DNA from: Novosphingobium sp. G106
Lineage (GTDB): Bacteria > Pseudomonadota > Alphaproteobacteria > Sphingomonadales > Sphingomonadaceae
Assembly: GCF_019075875.1 (NCBI RefSeq)
Contig: NZ_JAHOOZ010000003.1
Coordinates: forward strand, 186,001 to 250,000
Length of the DNA: 64,000 nt
Direction of reading: 5' to 3'
The notes under the pieces were generated by a model. It did no database searches and was not told where the DNA came from. It was given only the letters and a program-made list of their open reading frames with translations. The position numbers and the translations under genes are program-made. Positions 1 to 7,918 of this stretch are shown here, in pieces. Numbering within the stretch: position 1 is the stretch's first letter; every line of letters starts with the position of its first letter.

Positions 1-2
1 GG

Positions 3-1316
3 TCATGGGCGCAGCCCTATCGCCTGAGCAAGGTTGCCCGAGATTCTCACTGCCGCGTCGGCGATCACCTCGTCGGAGAGATGCGCATACTTGGCGGTCG
101 TCTCGGGCAGAACATGCCCCAGAAGCTTGCCGATCGTCGCCAACGGAACATTGTCCATGATGGCGGCGGACGCAAAACTGTGACGCAAATCATGGATACG
201 CAAATCCGGCAGCGCACACATTCGCCTGAAATGTGGCCACCAGTTGTCCAGGCGGAGCGGTGCGGTCCCGCTCGCATTGGGGAATACATACGGGCAGTTT
301 TCGTGTCGGGGCTGCGCTTCCAAAATCGCCAGCGCCTGGCTGTTCAGCCAGATGGTTTTGGGGCCGGTTTTGCTATCGGGCAAAGCGAGATGTGGCGGCC
401 GCACCCAATCCCAGCGCAAGTCTCGAACTTCGCTCACCCGCGCGCCGGTGTAGAGCAACAGCCGAACGACCGCGACTTTGGAGGGATGATCAGCTTCGGC
501 TGCCCGCAGCGCTGCGCCCATGCGGCGGTACTCCAAAGGGGACAGATACCGCTCGCAGGCCTGCGGCTTGTAGCGCGGCATTCCGCGGCAAGGGTTGGAA
601 CCTTTACGCCGCAGATGCAGCGCCTCGGCATATTTGAAAAGCGCCGCGAGAACCGGAATGGCCCGGTTGAAATTGGTTTCAAGAGTGTCGGCGCAATCGT
701 CGCGCCACCTGGTGATGTCGGCTGCCGAAACATCGGAAATACGCATGGTTCCGAACACCGGCGCGAGGTCGCGTCGCCAGGCCTCATGGTTGCGTTTTGC
801 GGTCGATGGCTTCCAATATCGTGCGATGTCGGACCAGTAGGTTTCGACATAGTCATTGAGCGGCGGCGTGGCGCTGACCTTGGTCCGTTTGGGCAGGCCA
901 TCGAGCGCGACTTCCGCCAGCAGGCGTCGCGCCTGCGCGCGCGCCAGATCGGCGTCCACCTCGTCGGCGCGCCCCAGCGTGACGCGCCGCTGTGTGTTGC
1001 GATGCCGTACCCGGACGAACCAATAGTAGCGCCCGGTCGGCCTGACCCGCAGCCCAAACCCGGGCAGAACGGTGTCCCAGATGCTGTATTCGGTCGCCCG
1101 CAGCGGCAGCGTCCGCCGCACGAAATTGCCGTCCAGAAAGGCCCGTAATGGATGCGATTTCCACCGTGGGACCAAAAGGCCATCTTGGGGTGCCAAATCG
1201 CCCTCGAAAGTACCTGAAAACGGGGAATTTCTGGGGAGCAGATAGCCATCGGGAACCCCCGAACTGCCGGGCGGATTTTCGAAGACAGCCATTGATTCTA
1301 TGGGATTTTTTCTCAT
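3..1316 (-). CDS. Tyrosine-type site-specific integrase
   Basis: A 437-residue recombinase that would integrate or excise a mobile element by DNA strand exchange. An Arm-type DNA-binding domain lies at about residues 70-145 (GFGLRVRPTGRYYWFVRV), a SAM-like core-binding domain at about 150-240, and the catalytic domain at 255-430. Catalytic residues are visible: R293 (TGARVSEVRDL), the H-x-L-R-H box at 375-379, the GH pair at 400-401 and the nucleophile Y410 (TTAKYAHL). The gene is complete, with the TGA at bases 3-5. It runs leftward away from the rest of the window, so any attachment site it serves is probably outside. No att repeat was recognised here. Confidence 0.93.
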   Translation of the reverse strand: MRKNPIESMAVFENPPGSSGVPDGYLLPRNSPFSGTFEGDLAPQDGLLVPRWKSHPLRAFLDGNFVRRTLPLRATEYSIWDTVLPGFGLRVRPTGRYYWFVRVRHRNTQRRVTLGRADEVDADLARAQARRLLAEVALDGLPKRTKVSATPPLNDYVETYWSDIARYWKPSTAKRNHEAWRRDLAPVFGTMRISDVSAADITRWRDDCADTLETNFNRAIPVLAALFKYAEALHLRRKGSNPCRGMPRYKPQACERYLSPLEYRRMGAALRAAEADHPSKVAVVRLLLYTGARVSEVRDLRWDWVRPPHLALPDSKTGPKTIWLNSQALAILEAQPRHENCPYVFPNASGTAPLRLDNWWPHFRRMCALPDLRIHDLRHSFASAAIMDNVPLATIGKLLGHVLPETTAKYAHLSDEVIADAAVRISGNLAQAIGLRP

Positions 1317-1354
1317 AAATGCGCCTTACGGTGCATACGGTGTGCTGACCTTAT

Positions 1355-1380
1355 AGGGTCATTCCCCCATGGATGACCCT
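1355..1380. repeat. Short inverted repeat upstream of the integrase
   Basis: AGGGTCAT and ATGACCCT form an 8-bp inverted repeat with a 10-base loop, about 40 bases upstream of the integrase start. Two copies of TACGGTG lie just left of it (about 1327-1342). It could be an operator or an Arm-type recombinase site; neither is proven. Confidence 0.4.
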
Positions 1381-1530
1381 TGACCGATCTGATACCGAGA
1401 TCGCCGGGCGAAGCCCGCCCTTGGCCTCCGGTAGGGCTGCTTGCCCGCTTCGGGCTGGAGAGTGCGGCTCTGGAACTTTGTTTCTATTTGGCTACCACTC
1501 GCCCAGTCAGACGAAAACTGGAGTGAAGAC

Positions 1531-1794
1531 GTGGCAAGGCCCAAAAGAGTTGGAAAGGATTTGCCCTCGATTTGCGCGCAGCGCGAGAAGCTCGAAGCAC
1601 AGCTTGCGGAATTGGCGGCGCGGGAAAAGGAAGCGCTTGAGGCTGCGCGCGATGCCGGCCGCCCCGTGCTGCTCAGTGCGCTGGGCAAGGTCAAGATCGG
1701 CGAGATGAACCGTCAGGATGCGAAAGCGATTGCCGCTGCAATTGGCAAGCTGGGCGGCGCGCAGGCGGCGAAATTACTGGCGGCCAAAGCCTAG
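1531..1794 (+). CDS. Small coiled-coil protein, TraC-like accessory protein (tentative)
   Basis: An 87-residue basic protein from a GTG start with GGAG seven bases upstream. A longer reading frame opens at 1441, but only the 1531 start has this ribosome site. The middle is a predicted coiled coil (EKLEAQLAELAAREKEALEA), followed by an Ala/Lys-rich helix (AIAAAIGKLGGAQAAKLL). Small charged coiled-coil proteins of this size accompany relaxase genes on alphaproteobacterial conjugative plasmids (TraC/TraD-like), but no relaxase is in the window, so the role is inferred from general resemblance only. A strong hairpin follows at 1840-1871. Confidence 0.6.
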   Translation: MARPKRVGKDLPSICAQREKLEAQLAELAAREKEALEAARDAGRPVLLSALGKVKIGEMNRQDAKAIAAAIGKLGGAQAAKLLAAKA

Positions 1795-1839
1795 CCGCTC
1801 GAACTCGATTGATCGCGGACACCGAACGCGAAAACACCT

Positions 1840-1871
1840 GCGGCCCGGCACGCTTTAGCGTGCCGGGCCGC
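1840..1871 (+). terminator. Rho-independent terminator after the small coiled-coil gene
   Basis: A 15-bp perfect stem, left arm GCGGCCCGGCACGCT, with a two-base nominal loop, followed a few bases later by TTTTT. It lies 45 bases after the stop at 1794 and also separates this gene from the converging DUF2493 gene. Confidence 0.7.
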
Positions 1872-1915
1872 GCCGATTTTTGCGCTGCATCACGATCGTT
1901 TATCGCGGGGGCAAT

Positions 1916-1941
1916 CGCCGGCCGGACGTGTCCGGCCGGCG
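1916..1941 (-). terminator. Hairpin downstream of the DUF2493 gene
   Basis: CGCCGGCCGGAC and its complement form a 12-bp stem just beyond the leftward stop at 1954. There is no clear T-run on the minus strand, so termination is likely but not certain. Confidence 0.45.
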
Positions 1942-1953
1942 CCGCGCTAGCTC

Positions 1954-2922
1954 TCAGCCGGCCGCTTGGGCTAAGCTCGCAAAATCCCTGTCCCTCATGA
2001 TGGTGACGGGCACGCCGGCGTCGCGGCAACGCTCGGCCAAATTGACCTGCAGGCCGCTCCCTTCACAGATGATCGCCTCGACGGGGGCGAGGCGAACAAG
2101 CATCTTGTTGCGATCGAAACCGGCGCGGTTGCCGAGGCTGCGATTGAGCCGAAAGTTCACCGTGGGCACGCCCCGCGCGGCGGCCCATGCGGCGGCGATT
2201 GCGTCGGTGCCGCTGCGCTGCGCGGTGGTGACAAGCGTCATCGATGGAATGCGCGCCCGGATGCAATCGAGCCGCGTCCAGATCGGTTCATGATGCTGCC
2301 AGCCTGCCCCGCCCGATACGATGACGACGGGCCCGGTGGGCGCATGCGCTTCGCGGCGCGATGCCGCGCGCGCGGCGAGAAAGTCGCGCGCTTCGATCTG
2401 CGAAGCGATCAGCGATTTTGACGTGCGGCTGCCATAGACGGCTGACCAAGGCTGGCCGGTTTCAACGCGGTAAACCTCGGCGGCATGATCGCGCATGCAT
2501 TCCAACGCGGCGAGCGCTTCGTGCAGCGATTGGCAATGACGCTGCTTTTCCTCGACTTCGAGCGCGTGGATTTCTGACGGGTCGTTGATCCGGGCGAGCT
2601 CGCCAAGCTCACGCGCGGCGCTGTCCTCTTCGCGCGCGATCTGCTGCGCCACTTTGTGGAAGGAGTTGACCATTCCCCAAGCGACACGCGCGGCCATGGG
2701 GGCAAGGCGGGTATCGCAAAACAGCGTGAATAGATCGCCGACCATCTGCTCGACGCAGCCGCGCGCGGCCTCGCTATCCGGCATATCGGCGGCGGTCGGT
2801 TCCTCGTGGTGGGAAAGCTGGCTCGTCTCAATCTCTGCGGTGAATGCCTGGCCGAAATTGTCGGCGCTGGTGAGGCTCGCATAGTGTTCGGCAAAGTCGG
2901 GGAAAGTCGAAAAGCTGCGCAT
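1954..2922 (-). CDS. DUF2493 (SLOG-fold) plasmid protein
   Basis: A 322-residue protein common on sphingomonad and rhizobial plasmids. The N-terminal half (1-180) is mostly helical with no recognised motif. Residues about 195-315 match the DUF2493/YspA branch of the SLOG nucleotide-binding fold: VVIVSGGAGW, then a strand-loop (SMTLVTTAQRSGTDAIAAAWA) and a conserved Asn-Arg segment (GNRAGFDRNKMLV). SLOG proteins bind nucleotide-derived ligands; the plasmid role is not established. It starts at an ATG with a weak AAGGGC ribosome site. Confidence 0.8.
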   Translation of the reverse strand: MRSFSTFPDFAEHYASLTSADNFGQAFTAEIETSQLSHHEEPTAADMPDSEAARGCVEQMVGDLFTLFCDTRLAPMAARVAWGMVNSFHKVAQQIAREEDSAARELGELARINDPSEIHALEVEEKQRHCQSLHEALAALECMRDHAAEVYRVETGQPWSAVYGSRTSKSLIASQIEARDFLAARAASRREAHAPTGPVVIVSGGAGWQHHEPIWTRLDCIRARIPSMTLVTTAQRSGTDAIAAAWAAARGVPTVNFRLNRSLGNRAGFDRNKMLVRLAPVEAIICEGSGLQVNLAERCRDAGVPVTIMRDRDFASLAQAAG

Positions 2923-3028
2923 GGGCTTGCCCTTGTTTGGCTCGGGTTCCGCAGGTTAAAGCAAGCGGACCAACGTTAGCCGAGTTTGGTAGAGGCGGGG
3001 AGATTGACCCTCCCCGCCTCGTTCCAGT

Positions 3029-3478
3029 TCAGTTCGGGAAACCGGCGAAAGGATCGGTTTCAATCTCGCGGCCGGTAGTGCTTTCCCCGAGGCCATCGCC
3101 TTCGTTTTCGCCGTGGTCGCCCCCCGCCGGCGCACCCTGCCCGAAGTCCTGCCGCGCGCGGCGACGGGTCCACGAAACATTGTAGCCGCCTTCGGGGCCG
3201 GAGTTGCCGAACAGGGCAACATCGAGCGGCTTATCCATCTTGGGATCGTCAATGCGCCCCTGATAGAAAACCTCCCCCGTGGTGCGCGCCGTCTGCTCGA
3301 ACAGAGCCCCGACGCGAACCCAGCTATTTCCGCTCCGCGCCATGATCTCGTACTTGGGCGCTCGGGGGTTGTTGCTCTCGACCGGCGAAAGGCCAATCAC
3401 ATTGTTGAAGGCGAGGCATTCGATCTTGCCGATCAGAGCGCCATTTGCATTCGGACGAACATAACCAATGTTAGCCAT
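3029..3478 (-). CDS. DUF736 family protein
   Basis: A 149-residue protein with the DUF736 signature: MANIGYVRPNANGALIGKIE at the start, a central APKYEIMARSGNSWVRVGALFE and YQGRIDDPKMDKPLDVALFG. The frame stays open upstream to 3547, but the internal start at 3478 fits the family and has GGAAAG upstream. The C-terminal 45 residues are polar and low-complexity (GGDHGENEGDG). DUF736 genes are near-universal markers of alphaproteobacterial conjugative plasmids and integrative elements; the molecular role is unknown. It sits 107 bases upstream of the DUF2493 gene on the same strand. Confidence 0.85.
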   Translation of the reverse strand: MANIGYVRPNANGALIGKIECLAFNNVIGLSPVESNNPRAPKYEIMARSGNSWVRVGALFEQTARTTGEVFYQGRIDDPKMDKPLDVALFGNSGPEGGYNVSWTRRRARQDFGQGAPAGGDHGENEGDGLGESTTGREIETDPFAGFPN

Positions 3479-3707
3479 GATATTCACTTTCCAGATACTA
3501 GGGCGGTGCCCGTTTGACTTGCCAAGCGGCGTTTCCGTCTTGACCATTACTTAATAGCGCCGCTCTAAAATTCGGTCTATCTCATTGATTTCTTGACAGA
3601 TTTGCCCATCATTTCTGGTGAGCCGGAGCATCGAAATGCGCGCGGTAGCGAGCAAACAAGCCACGCATGGCCAAAGGCCATTCCGCCCTGGTGCGGGCAA
3701 CCGAAAC

Positions 3708-3975
3708 GCCTGCCCGCTTGTCCATCACCTCCGGAGCCGCCGTCGCAGTCCCCAAGGAGCACGTGCGGGATGAGCGAAGTCAAAAGACGTCGCGCTGAGC
3801 CCTAGGGGAGCTTGCTCATCCCCCCGCCGGCCGTCCGCCAAAGCGGACGAAAGCCGGCCGGCGGGGGATGGGCTAGCGGACCTTGGGCTGAGGCAGCTTT
3901 TGACTTTGCGCCCGCACGTGCGACGCCGGGAGACTGCGATGGCGGCGTAGGAGGGGATGGACGAGCCTGCGCGCG
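3708..3975. repeat. Long imperfect inverted repeat (arms about 115 bases)
   Basis: Bases 3708-3835 and the reverse complement of about 3841-3975 align over roughly 115 bases with many mismatches and small gaps. Shared blocks run in the same order: GTCCATC-CCTCC, GCCGCC-TCGCAGTC, GCACGTGCGGG, AAGTCAAAAG, GCTGAGCCC, CATCCCCC and GCCGGCC. The centre (about 3815-3870) is a strong hairpin of near-perfect GC-rich arms. No gene is credible in it. It occupies most of the 3548-4241 gap between the leftward DUF736 gene and the rightward DUF2384 gene. Possible roles are a transfer origin, a single-strand origin, a structured RNA or two opposed copies of a mobile repeat. Confidence 0.7.
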
Positions 3976-4241
3976 CCCTCACGCGGAGCCGGACGTCCTC
4001 GTCCGGCGAAGCCCCTTCCCCCTTCCCTCATGCGTTCGTGACCCGAATGGGCGAAGACAGACCGCAGGGCTGGCTTCGTGAGCTTAGGTCGGGGTCGGCC
4101 GCATGGCCGGCGCCGGCCTTAGCGAATAGAGCGCGGTCCGGCCGGCGCAGCCGGGCGGGAGAGGCCATCCCTCTCCCATACCCGCGCTTGCCAGACCCGG
4201 CCTCACTGACCATGTTACCGCCAGAGGCTGGAGACCCGGTA

Positions 4242-4703
4242 ATGCCAACACAGGCTGAAAGGCGCGCCAAGCGCAAGGCCACTGGCATCGTCACGAAAGC
4301 GCGCGCACGAGCCGCCAACCGGTCAGCTATATCCACCTCCACCGGAGCCGAACTCCTAGAGAGCTTCACCGACGCGAGCGGGTTCATCGACGCGGGCAAG
4401 GTTGCGGCCAGGTTGCGCATGACAGATCGACAACTCGCTGAGGCAGCCGGTATCGAAATAGGAGAAGACGATAGAGTGGAGGATTGGGCGAGGTCGGACG
4501 CTCAAACACGCGTGCGAGAGATGTTGCTTATCCTAACCAGGGTGCACCCATGGGCGGGCGGTGAGTTGCAGGCCATGGCATGGTATCGAGCCGAGACAAT
4601 CCCCGCTCTCGATGGCCGGACGCCAGAAGCTTTGGTCAAAGCCGGCGAAGGCGACGCGGTGCTGAGTTTCCTCGATCAATTGTCGGTTGGTGGGTTCGCC
4701 TGA
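4242..4703 (+). CDS. DUF2384 (Xre/MbcA/ParS) antitoxin-like protein
   Basis: A 153-residue protein whose C-terminus matches the toxin-binding domain of Xre/MbcA/ParS antitoxins: TRVREMLLILTRVHPWAGG, then AMAWYRAETIPALDGRTPEA and a final DAVLSFLDQLSVGGFA. The frame is open from 3957 but runs through the inverted repeat; the start at 4242 has GGAGA seven bases upstream. Partners of this family are RES-domain or other toxins, yet the next gene on this strand is an unrelated RHH antitoxin 104 bases away. It is therefore an orphan, or its toxin is an unrecognised small gene. Confidence 0.75.
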   Translation: MPTQAERRAKRKATGIVTKARARAANRSAISTSTGAELLESFTDASGFIDAGKVAARLRMTDRQLAEAAGIEIGEDDRVEDWARSDAQTRVREMLLILTRVHPWAGGELQAMAWYRAETIPALDGRTPEALVKAGEGDAVLSFLDQLSVGGFA

Positions 4704-4774
4704 AAATAGCGCCACGCAAATGTCCGATCTTTCCGAAAGCCCACCCATTGGCGTCACACAAAAATCGGCATATA

Positions 4775-4788
4775 TGTGTCTAGACACA
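4775..4788. promoter_or_regulatory. Palindromic operator candidate of the RHH/PIN pair
   Basis: TGTGTCTAGACACA is a perfect 14-bp palindrome ending 18 bases before the start of the ribbon-helix-helix antitoxin gene. RHH antitoxins usually autoregulate by binding short palindromes at this position. Confidence 0.55.
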
Positions 4789-4806
4789 CAAACGCACAGG
4801 TGATGA

Positions 4807-5067
4807 ATGGGTGATCTGACACGTTGGAGCCTGAAGGTCTCGCGCGAGACAGACATTGCCCTGCGCACGCTGCTCGCAACGCGCGGTGGCAAGAAAGGCG
4901 ACATGTCGCGGTTCGTGGAAGATGCTGTCAACCGCGAAGTCCTGCGAGAAACCATCCGCGACGTGCAGGCACGCAATACAGACGCGGATCCCGATGAGCT
5001 TCAAAGCCTCATCGACGAAGAAGTTGCGGACGCGCGTGCGTCGTTCTGGACACGGGCCCGGCAATAG
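4807..5067 (+). CDS. Ribbon-helix-helix antitoxin
   Basis: An 86-residue protein with a ribbon-helix-helix DNA-binding N-terminus: WSLKVSRETDIALRTLLATR gives the beta strand and first helix, then KGDMSRFVEDAVNREVLRE gives the second helix. The C-terminal tail (DADPDELQSLIDEEVADARA) is acidic and helical and would cover the toxin. It lies three bases upstream of the PIN gene. The pair should act as a type II toxin-antitoxin module stabilising the replicon, with repression probably through the palindrome at 4775-4788. Confidence 0.85.
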   Translation: MGDLTRWSLKVSRETDIALRTLLATRGGKKGDMSRFVEDAVNREVLRETIRDVQARNTDADPDELQSLIDEEVADARASFWTRARQ

Positions 5068-5070
5068 CTG

Positions 5071-5496
5071 GTGCGGGTCATACTCGATACCAATGTCTTG
5101 CTGAGCGGCTTGATTTCGCCCGGCGGGCTACCGGCAAAGCTCACCGAAGCCTGGCTCGATCGCCGGTTCGTTCTTATCAGCCACGCGCTCCAGATGGACG
5201 AAATCCGTGAGGTTTCGCGCCGCGACAAAATTCGCGCGCTCGTTCGCCCCGCCGAGGTTGGTCGGCTCGTCAACCAGATCGTCCTGATAGCCGAAATGCC
5301 GGATGCCCTTCCCCATGTGAGGCGTTCGCCTGATCCGAGAGATGATTTCCTCTTGGGCCTATGCGAAGCAGGCCACGCCGACTGGCTCGTGACAGGAAAC
5401 AAGGACGATCTCCTGGCCTTGAAGCGCCATGGCAAAAGTCAGATCGTTACGGCAGCGAAGCTCGCTGAATTGCTCGGGATCGGCAAACCCGGTTGA
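5071..5496 (+). CDS. PIN-domain toxin (COG1569-type)
   Basis: A 141-residue PIN ribonuclease of the putative toxin family paired with RHH antitoxins. The opening MRVILDTNVLLSGL carries the first catalytic Asp; ALQMDEIREV gives the conserved Glu; RSPDPRDDFLLGLCEAGHAD gives the later acidic cluster, and DWLVTGNKDDLLAL is typical of the family. Translation starts at a GTG three bases after the antitoxin stop, suggesting coupling. PIN toxins cleave RNA to arrest growth when the antitoxin decays. All key acidic residues appear intact. Confidence 0.87.
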   Translation: MRVILDTNVLLSGLISPGGLPAKLTEAWLDRRFVLISHALQMDEIREVSRRDKIRALVRPAEVGRLVNQIVLIAEMPDALPHVRRSPDPRDDFLLGLCEAGHADWLVTGNKDDLLALKRHGKSQIVTAAKLAELLGIGKPG

Positions 5497-5814
5497 GTGC
5501 AGGCCGGATTTCCCTGATCTCGTCGGTCCGCCTACCGCCCAGCTACGAAGTTCTGAAACACTAAGGGGCGATCGGGCTCATACAGCCCAGCATCGCGCTC
5601 GGAACGCCCGCTGACGACCACAATCTCATTTCCCGGCGCCGGCGGAGCGGTCTCGCCGAACCGCGTCATCATTTTCAATCCGTGCAACCGTCTGCCGAAA
5701 GACCAGTTATCCTGCAGTAAAAGTCATTTTGGACTTTGATATTAACTCAATGCCTTGCGGGGCCCAAGACAACCAATCTATGTAAGAAGCGATGACTACT
5801 GCCAGGGGATTTCG
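5497..5814. other. Intergenic stretch without a recognised gene
   Basis: 318 bases between the PIN toxin and the next rightward gene. No RNA gene or convincing hairpin was seen. The last 100 bases are AT-richer and probably hold the promoter of the 5815 gene. Confidence 0.5.
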
Positions 5815-6297
5815 ATGAAGATGGAACGCTGGCTCGACGGCATCGACGTCGATCTGACTTTGCTCGAAACACGTGACGATCCAGACGAGCCGTGGACCCG
5901 GCGCGCGCTCGCTGGCACCAGCGTCGGCGTAGATCCGATGGACGCCTATGAAGGCGCACAAGAACTGGTCGAGGCGGTCCGTCTGATGGTGGGCGGGAAG
6001 CCTGAAGGCAAAGCTGGCCTCGCCCGTATCCTCGGGCGAGACGGCAACGACTATCAGCGCAGCCTCTGGTACGCGGTCGCGGGCCGCGGCGCGCTTTGCG
6101 TCGCCGCTGACCTGCACTGGCTTACGGGGATCCTCGCCACGCGCGCAGAACTGTGGCTCCGTCGCCGGGGCCAGGATCAAAACGTCGCCAAGCAGCCCGA
6201 TCCTTACGTGACCGACGGTCCTGAAGGACCTGTCGGCCAGTTTCAGGCATCCTTCCGGCTCGGCGCCCACTGGGACGGCATTGCCGACCGCCGTTAG
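5815..6297 (+). CDS. Conserved plasmid hypothetical protein
   Basis: A 160-residue protein of unknown function starting MKMERWLDGIDVDL, with AGGGG six bases upstream of the ATG; the frame extends to 5755 but lacks a ribosome site there. It is acidic at the start, with a helical middle (AYEGAQELVEAVRLMVGG) and an Arg-rich end. It ends 15 bases before the DUF1173 gene on the same strand, so the two are probably co-transcribed. No catalytic motif was recognised. An overlapping reading frame on the other strand (5707-6525) looks like a shadow. Confidence 0.65.
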   Translation: MKMERWLDGIDVDLTLLETRDDPDEPWTRRALAGTSVGVDPMDAYEGAQELVEAVRLMVGGKPEGKAGLARILGRDGNDYQRSLWYAVAGRGALCVAADLHWLTGILATRAELWLRRRGQDQNVAKQPDPYVTDGPEGPVGQFQASFRLGAHWDGIADRR

Positions 6298-6312
6298 AAC
6301 CGGGCGCTCCCA

Positions 6313-7527
6313 ATGCAGCGATACCAGATGCTCGATGTCGAGATCGGGCCGGACGAGGACGGCTTCGAGGCGGTCCTGGCCCGCGCCTACTCGCTCAAGC
6401 AAAAGCCGCAGTGCCTGTGCCGCCGGGACATCCCGCTGCCGCTTTACATCGCGCGGCGCCAGGACAGCCATCACCTGGCGCGCTGGCCGGGCACCGGCCC
6501 GCGCCATGCACCGACCTGCGATCACTACGAAGCGCCGGACTTCCTGACAGGGCTCGGCCAGGTCCGGGGCTCGGCCATTGTCGAGGATGAGGAGAGCGGC
6601 GAAACCTCGCTCAAATTCGCCTTCCCGCTGTCGCGGGGGCCGGCGCGCGCGGCGCCGTCGTCGTTCACCAACGATAAGCCCTCGGTGAAGACCAACGGGC
6701 AGAAGCTGACGATGCGAGGGTTACTGCACTTTCTCTGGGACAAGGCAGAGCTGACCCACTGGCATCCCAAAATGGCGGGCAAGCGCAATTGGTTCGTCGT
6801 GCGCCGCGCGCTGATCCAGGCGCGCCTTGGCTGCAAGGTGCGCGGCGACAGCCTGACGCGCGCACTGTTCATCCCCGAGACCTTCAATCTCGACCACAAG
6901 GACGAAATCGCCGGCCGGCGCTTGTCGGGACTGGAACTCGCCTACGCCTCGCCCGATGCGATCATGGTGGTGATCGGCGAGGTAAAAGCCATCGAGCCCG
7001 CGCGCTACGGCGAGAAGATCCTGGTGCGGCACCTGCCGGATTGGCCATTCCTGATGGACGCTGACATGGCCCGGCGCTTCCACAAGCGTTTCGCCGTAGA
7101 AGAAGAGCTCTGGCGTTCCGAAGAGGCAGAAGGCCATCTGGTCATGGCGGCGAGCTTCGCGGTCGGCGCTTCGGGCCTGCCGCAGCTCTTCGAAATCGCG
7201 GTGATGCCGGTGAACCGGCACTGGCTTCCCTATGAAAGCCACGAAGAGCGCGCGCTGGTTGCCAAGGCTGTCCAGGAGAAGCGCCGCTTCGTGAAAGGCC
7301 TGCGCGTAAACCTCGGCCTCGAGGCGCCGATCGCCAGCATCGCTCTCAAGGACACAGGCGCCGAGGCCACCGCGATACACCTCGCGCGCAACATGCCGGA
7401 CCCCGCCTATGACGAGGCGCTCGCCGCGCTGATGCGCACGCCGGGCGTGACCCATGTGACCTGGCGGCCCGGCGACCGCCTGCCCGATGCACAGGGCCGG
7501 GTATTTTTGCCGCCGCCCAAGCGTTGA
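6313..7527 (+). CDS. DUF1173 family protein
   Basis: A 404-residue member of the DUF1173 family, restricted mainly to alphaproteobacterial plasmids and integrative elements. The N-terminus has a Cys/His cluster that could bind metal (CLCRRDIPLPLYIARR, then RHAPTCDHYE). The body contains the conserved TMRGLLHFLWDKAELTHWHP and KRNWFVVRRALIQA segments, and the C-terminus ends in GVTHVTWRPGDRLPDAQGR. Function is unknown. It reads rightward toward a convergent leftward operon, with a hairpin between them at 7637-7662. Confidence 0.83.
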   Translation: MQRYQMLDVEIGPDEDGFEAVLARAYSLKQKPQCLCRRDIPLPLYIARRQDSHHLARWPGTGPRHAPTCDHYEAPDFLTGLGQVRGSAIVEDEESGETSLKFAFPLSRGPARAAPSSFTNDKPSVKTNGQKLTMRGLLHFLWDKAELTHWHPKMAGKRNWFVVRRALIQARLGCKVRGDSLTRALFIPETFNLDHKDEIAGRRLSGLELAYASPDAIMVVIGEVKAIEPARYGEKILVRHLPDWPFLMDADMARRFHKRFAVEEELWRSEEAEGHLVMAASFAVGASGLPQLFEIAVMPVNRHWLPYESHEERALVAKAVQEKRRFVKGLRVNLGLEAPIASIALKDTGAEATAIHLARNMPDPAYDEALAALMRTPGVTHVTWRPGDRLPDAQGRVFLPPPKR

Positions 7528-7636
7528 GACTTCCACGTCGCCGCAGGCCGCAAGTTTCCAAGTGGCCCGCGGCATTCGGCTCGGAGATCATCGGTCGGGT
7601 ATACGCTCGGCGCAAGGCCCCTGACCAAAATGGAAA

Positions 7637-7662
7637 GGCGCCCGAGCCTAAACTCGGGCGCC
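7637..7662 (-). terminator. Terminator of the leftward ParB/ArdC cluster
   Basis: GGCGCCCGAG pairs with CTCGGGCGCC around a six-base loop. On the minus strand the stem is followed by TTTCCATTTT, which fits a terminator for the leftward operon ending at 7712. Confidence 0.65.
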
Positions 7663-7711
7663 CTGACCAAGGCAATCGAGTGGGGCTGTTCCATTCGATT
7701 GACCAGCTATA

Positions 7712-7918
7712 TCAGGCCCGGGTTAACAGCCGGTGTGCTCGGCCCGCGCGGAGGATGATGGCGACCGCGTCCTGGTGGTCGACGTCGTCTTCGACGACGA
7801 AGGGCCTTGCAGGATCGCGCGTGCGCACAACAGCGAAGTCCTGGCCCCGCACATCCGCCATCGTTGCGGCAAGCCGCCAGGCGTTCTCGAACGTCGCGTG
7901 GACAGGCGCGCTGGTCAC
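7712..7918 (-). CDS. Small conserved hypothetical protein
   Basis: A 68-residue protein from a GTG start with GGGGAG six bases upstream. The start overlaps the stop of the preceding 213-residue gene (GTGA), so the two are translationally coupled. The sequence is a simple alpha/beta pattern: ATFENAWRLAATMADVRGQD, then a strand FAVVRTRDPARPFVVEDD and a helix AVAIILRAGRAHRLL. It is the last gene of the ParB/ArdC cluster. No function can be assigned. Confidence 0.65.
   Translation of the reverse strand: MTSAPVHATFENAWRLAATMADVRGQDFAVVRTRDPARPFVVEDDVDHQDAVAIILRAGRAHRLLTRA

Noticed and set aside
81..1148. A 355-residue open frame opposite the integrase
   Set aside because: The integrase has all catalytic residues; this frame has no recognisable domain.
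5707..6525. A 272-residue leftward frame across the 5815 gene
   Set aside because: It overlaps two rightward genes with ribosome sites and co-orientation with DUF1173, and has shadow-like composition.
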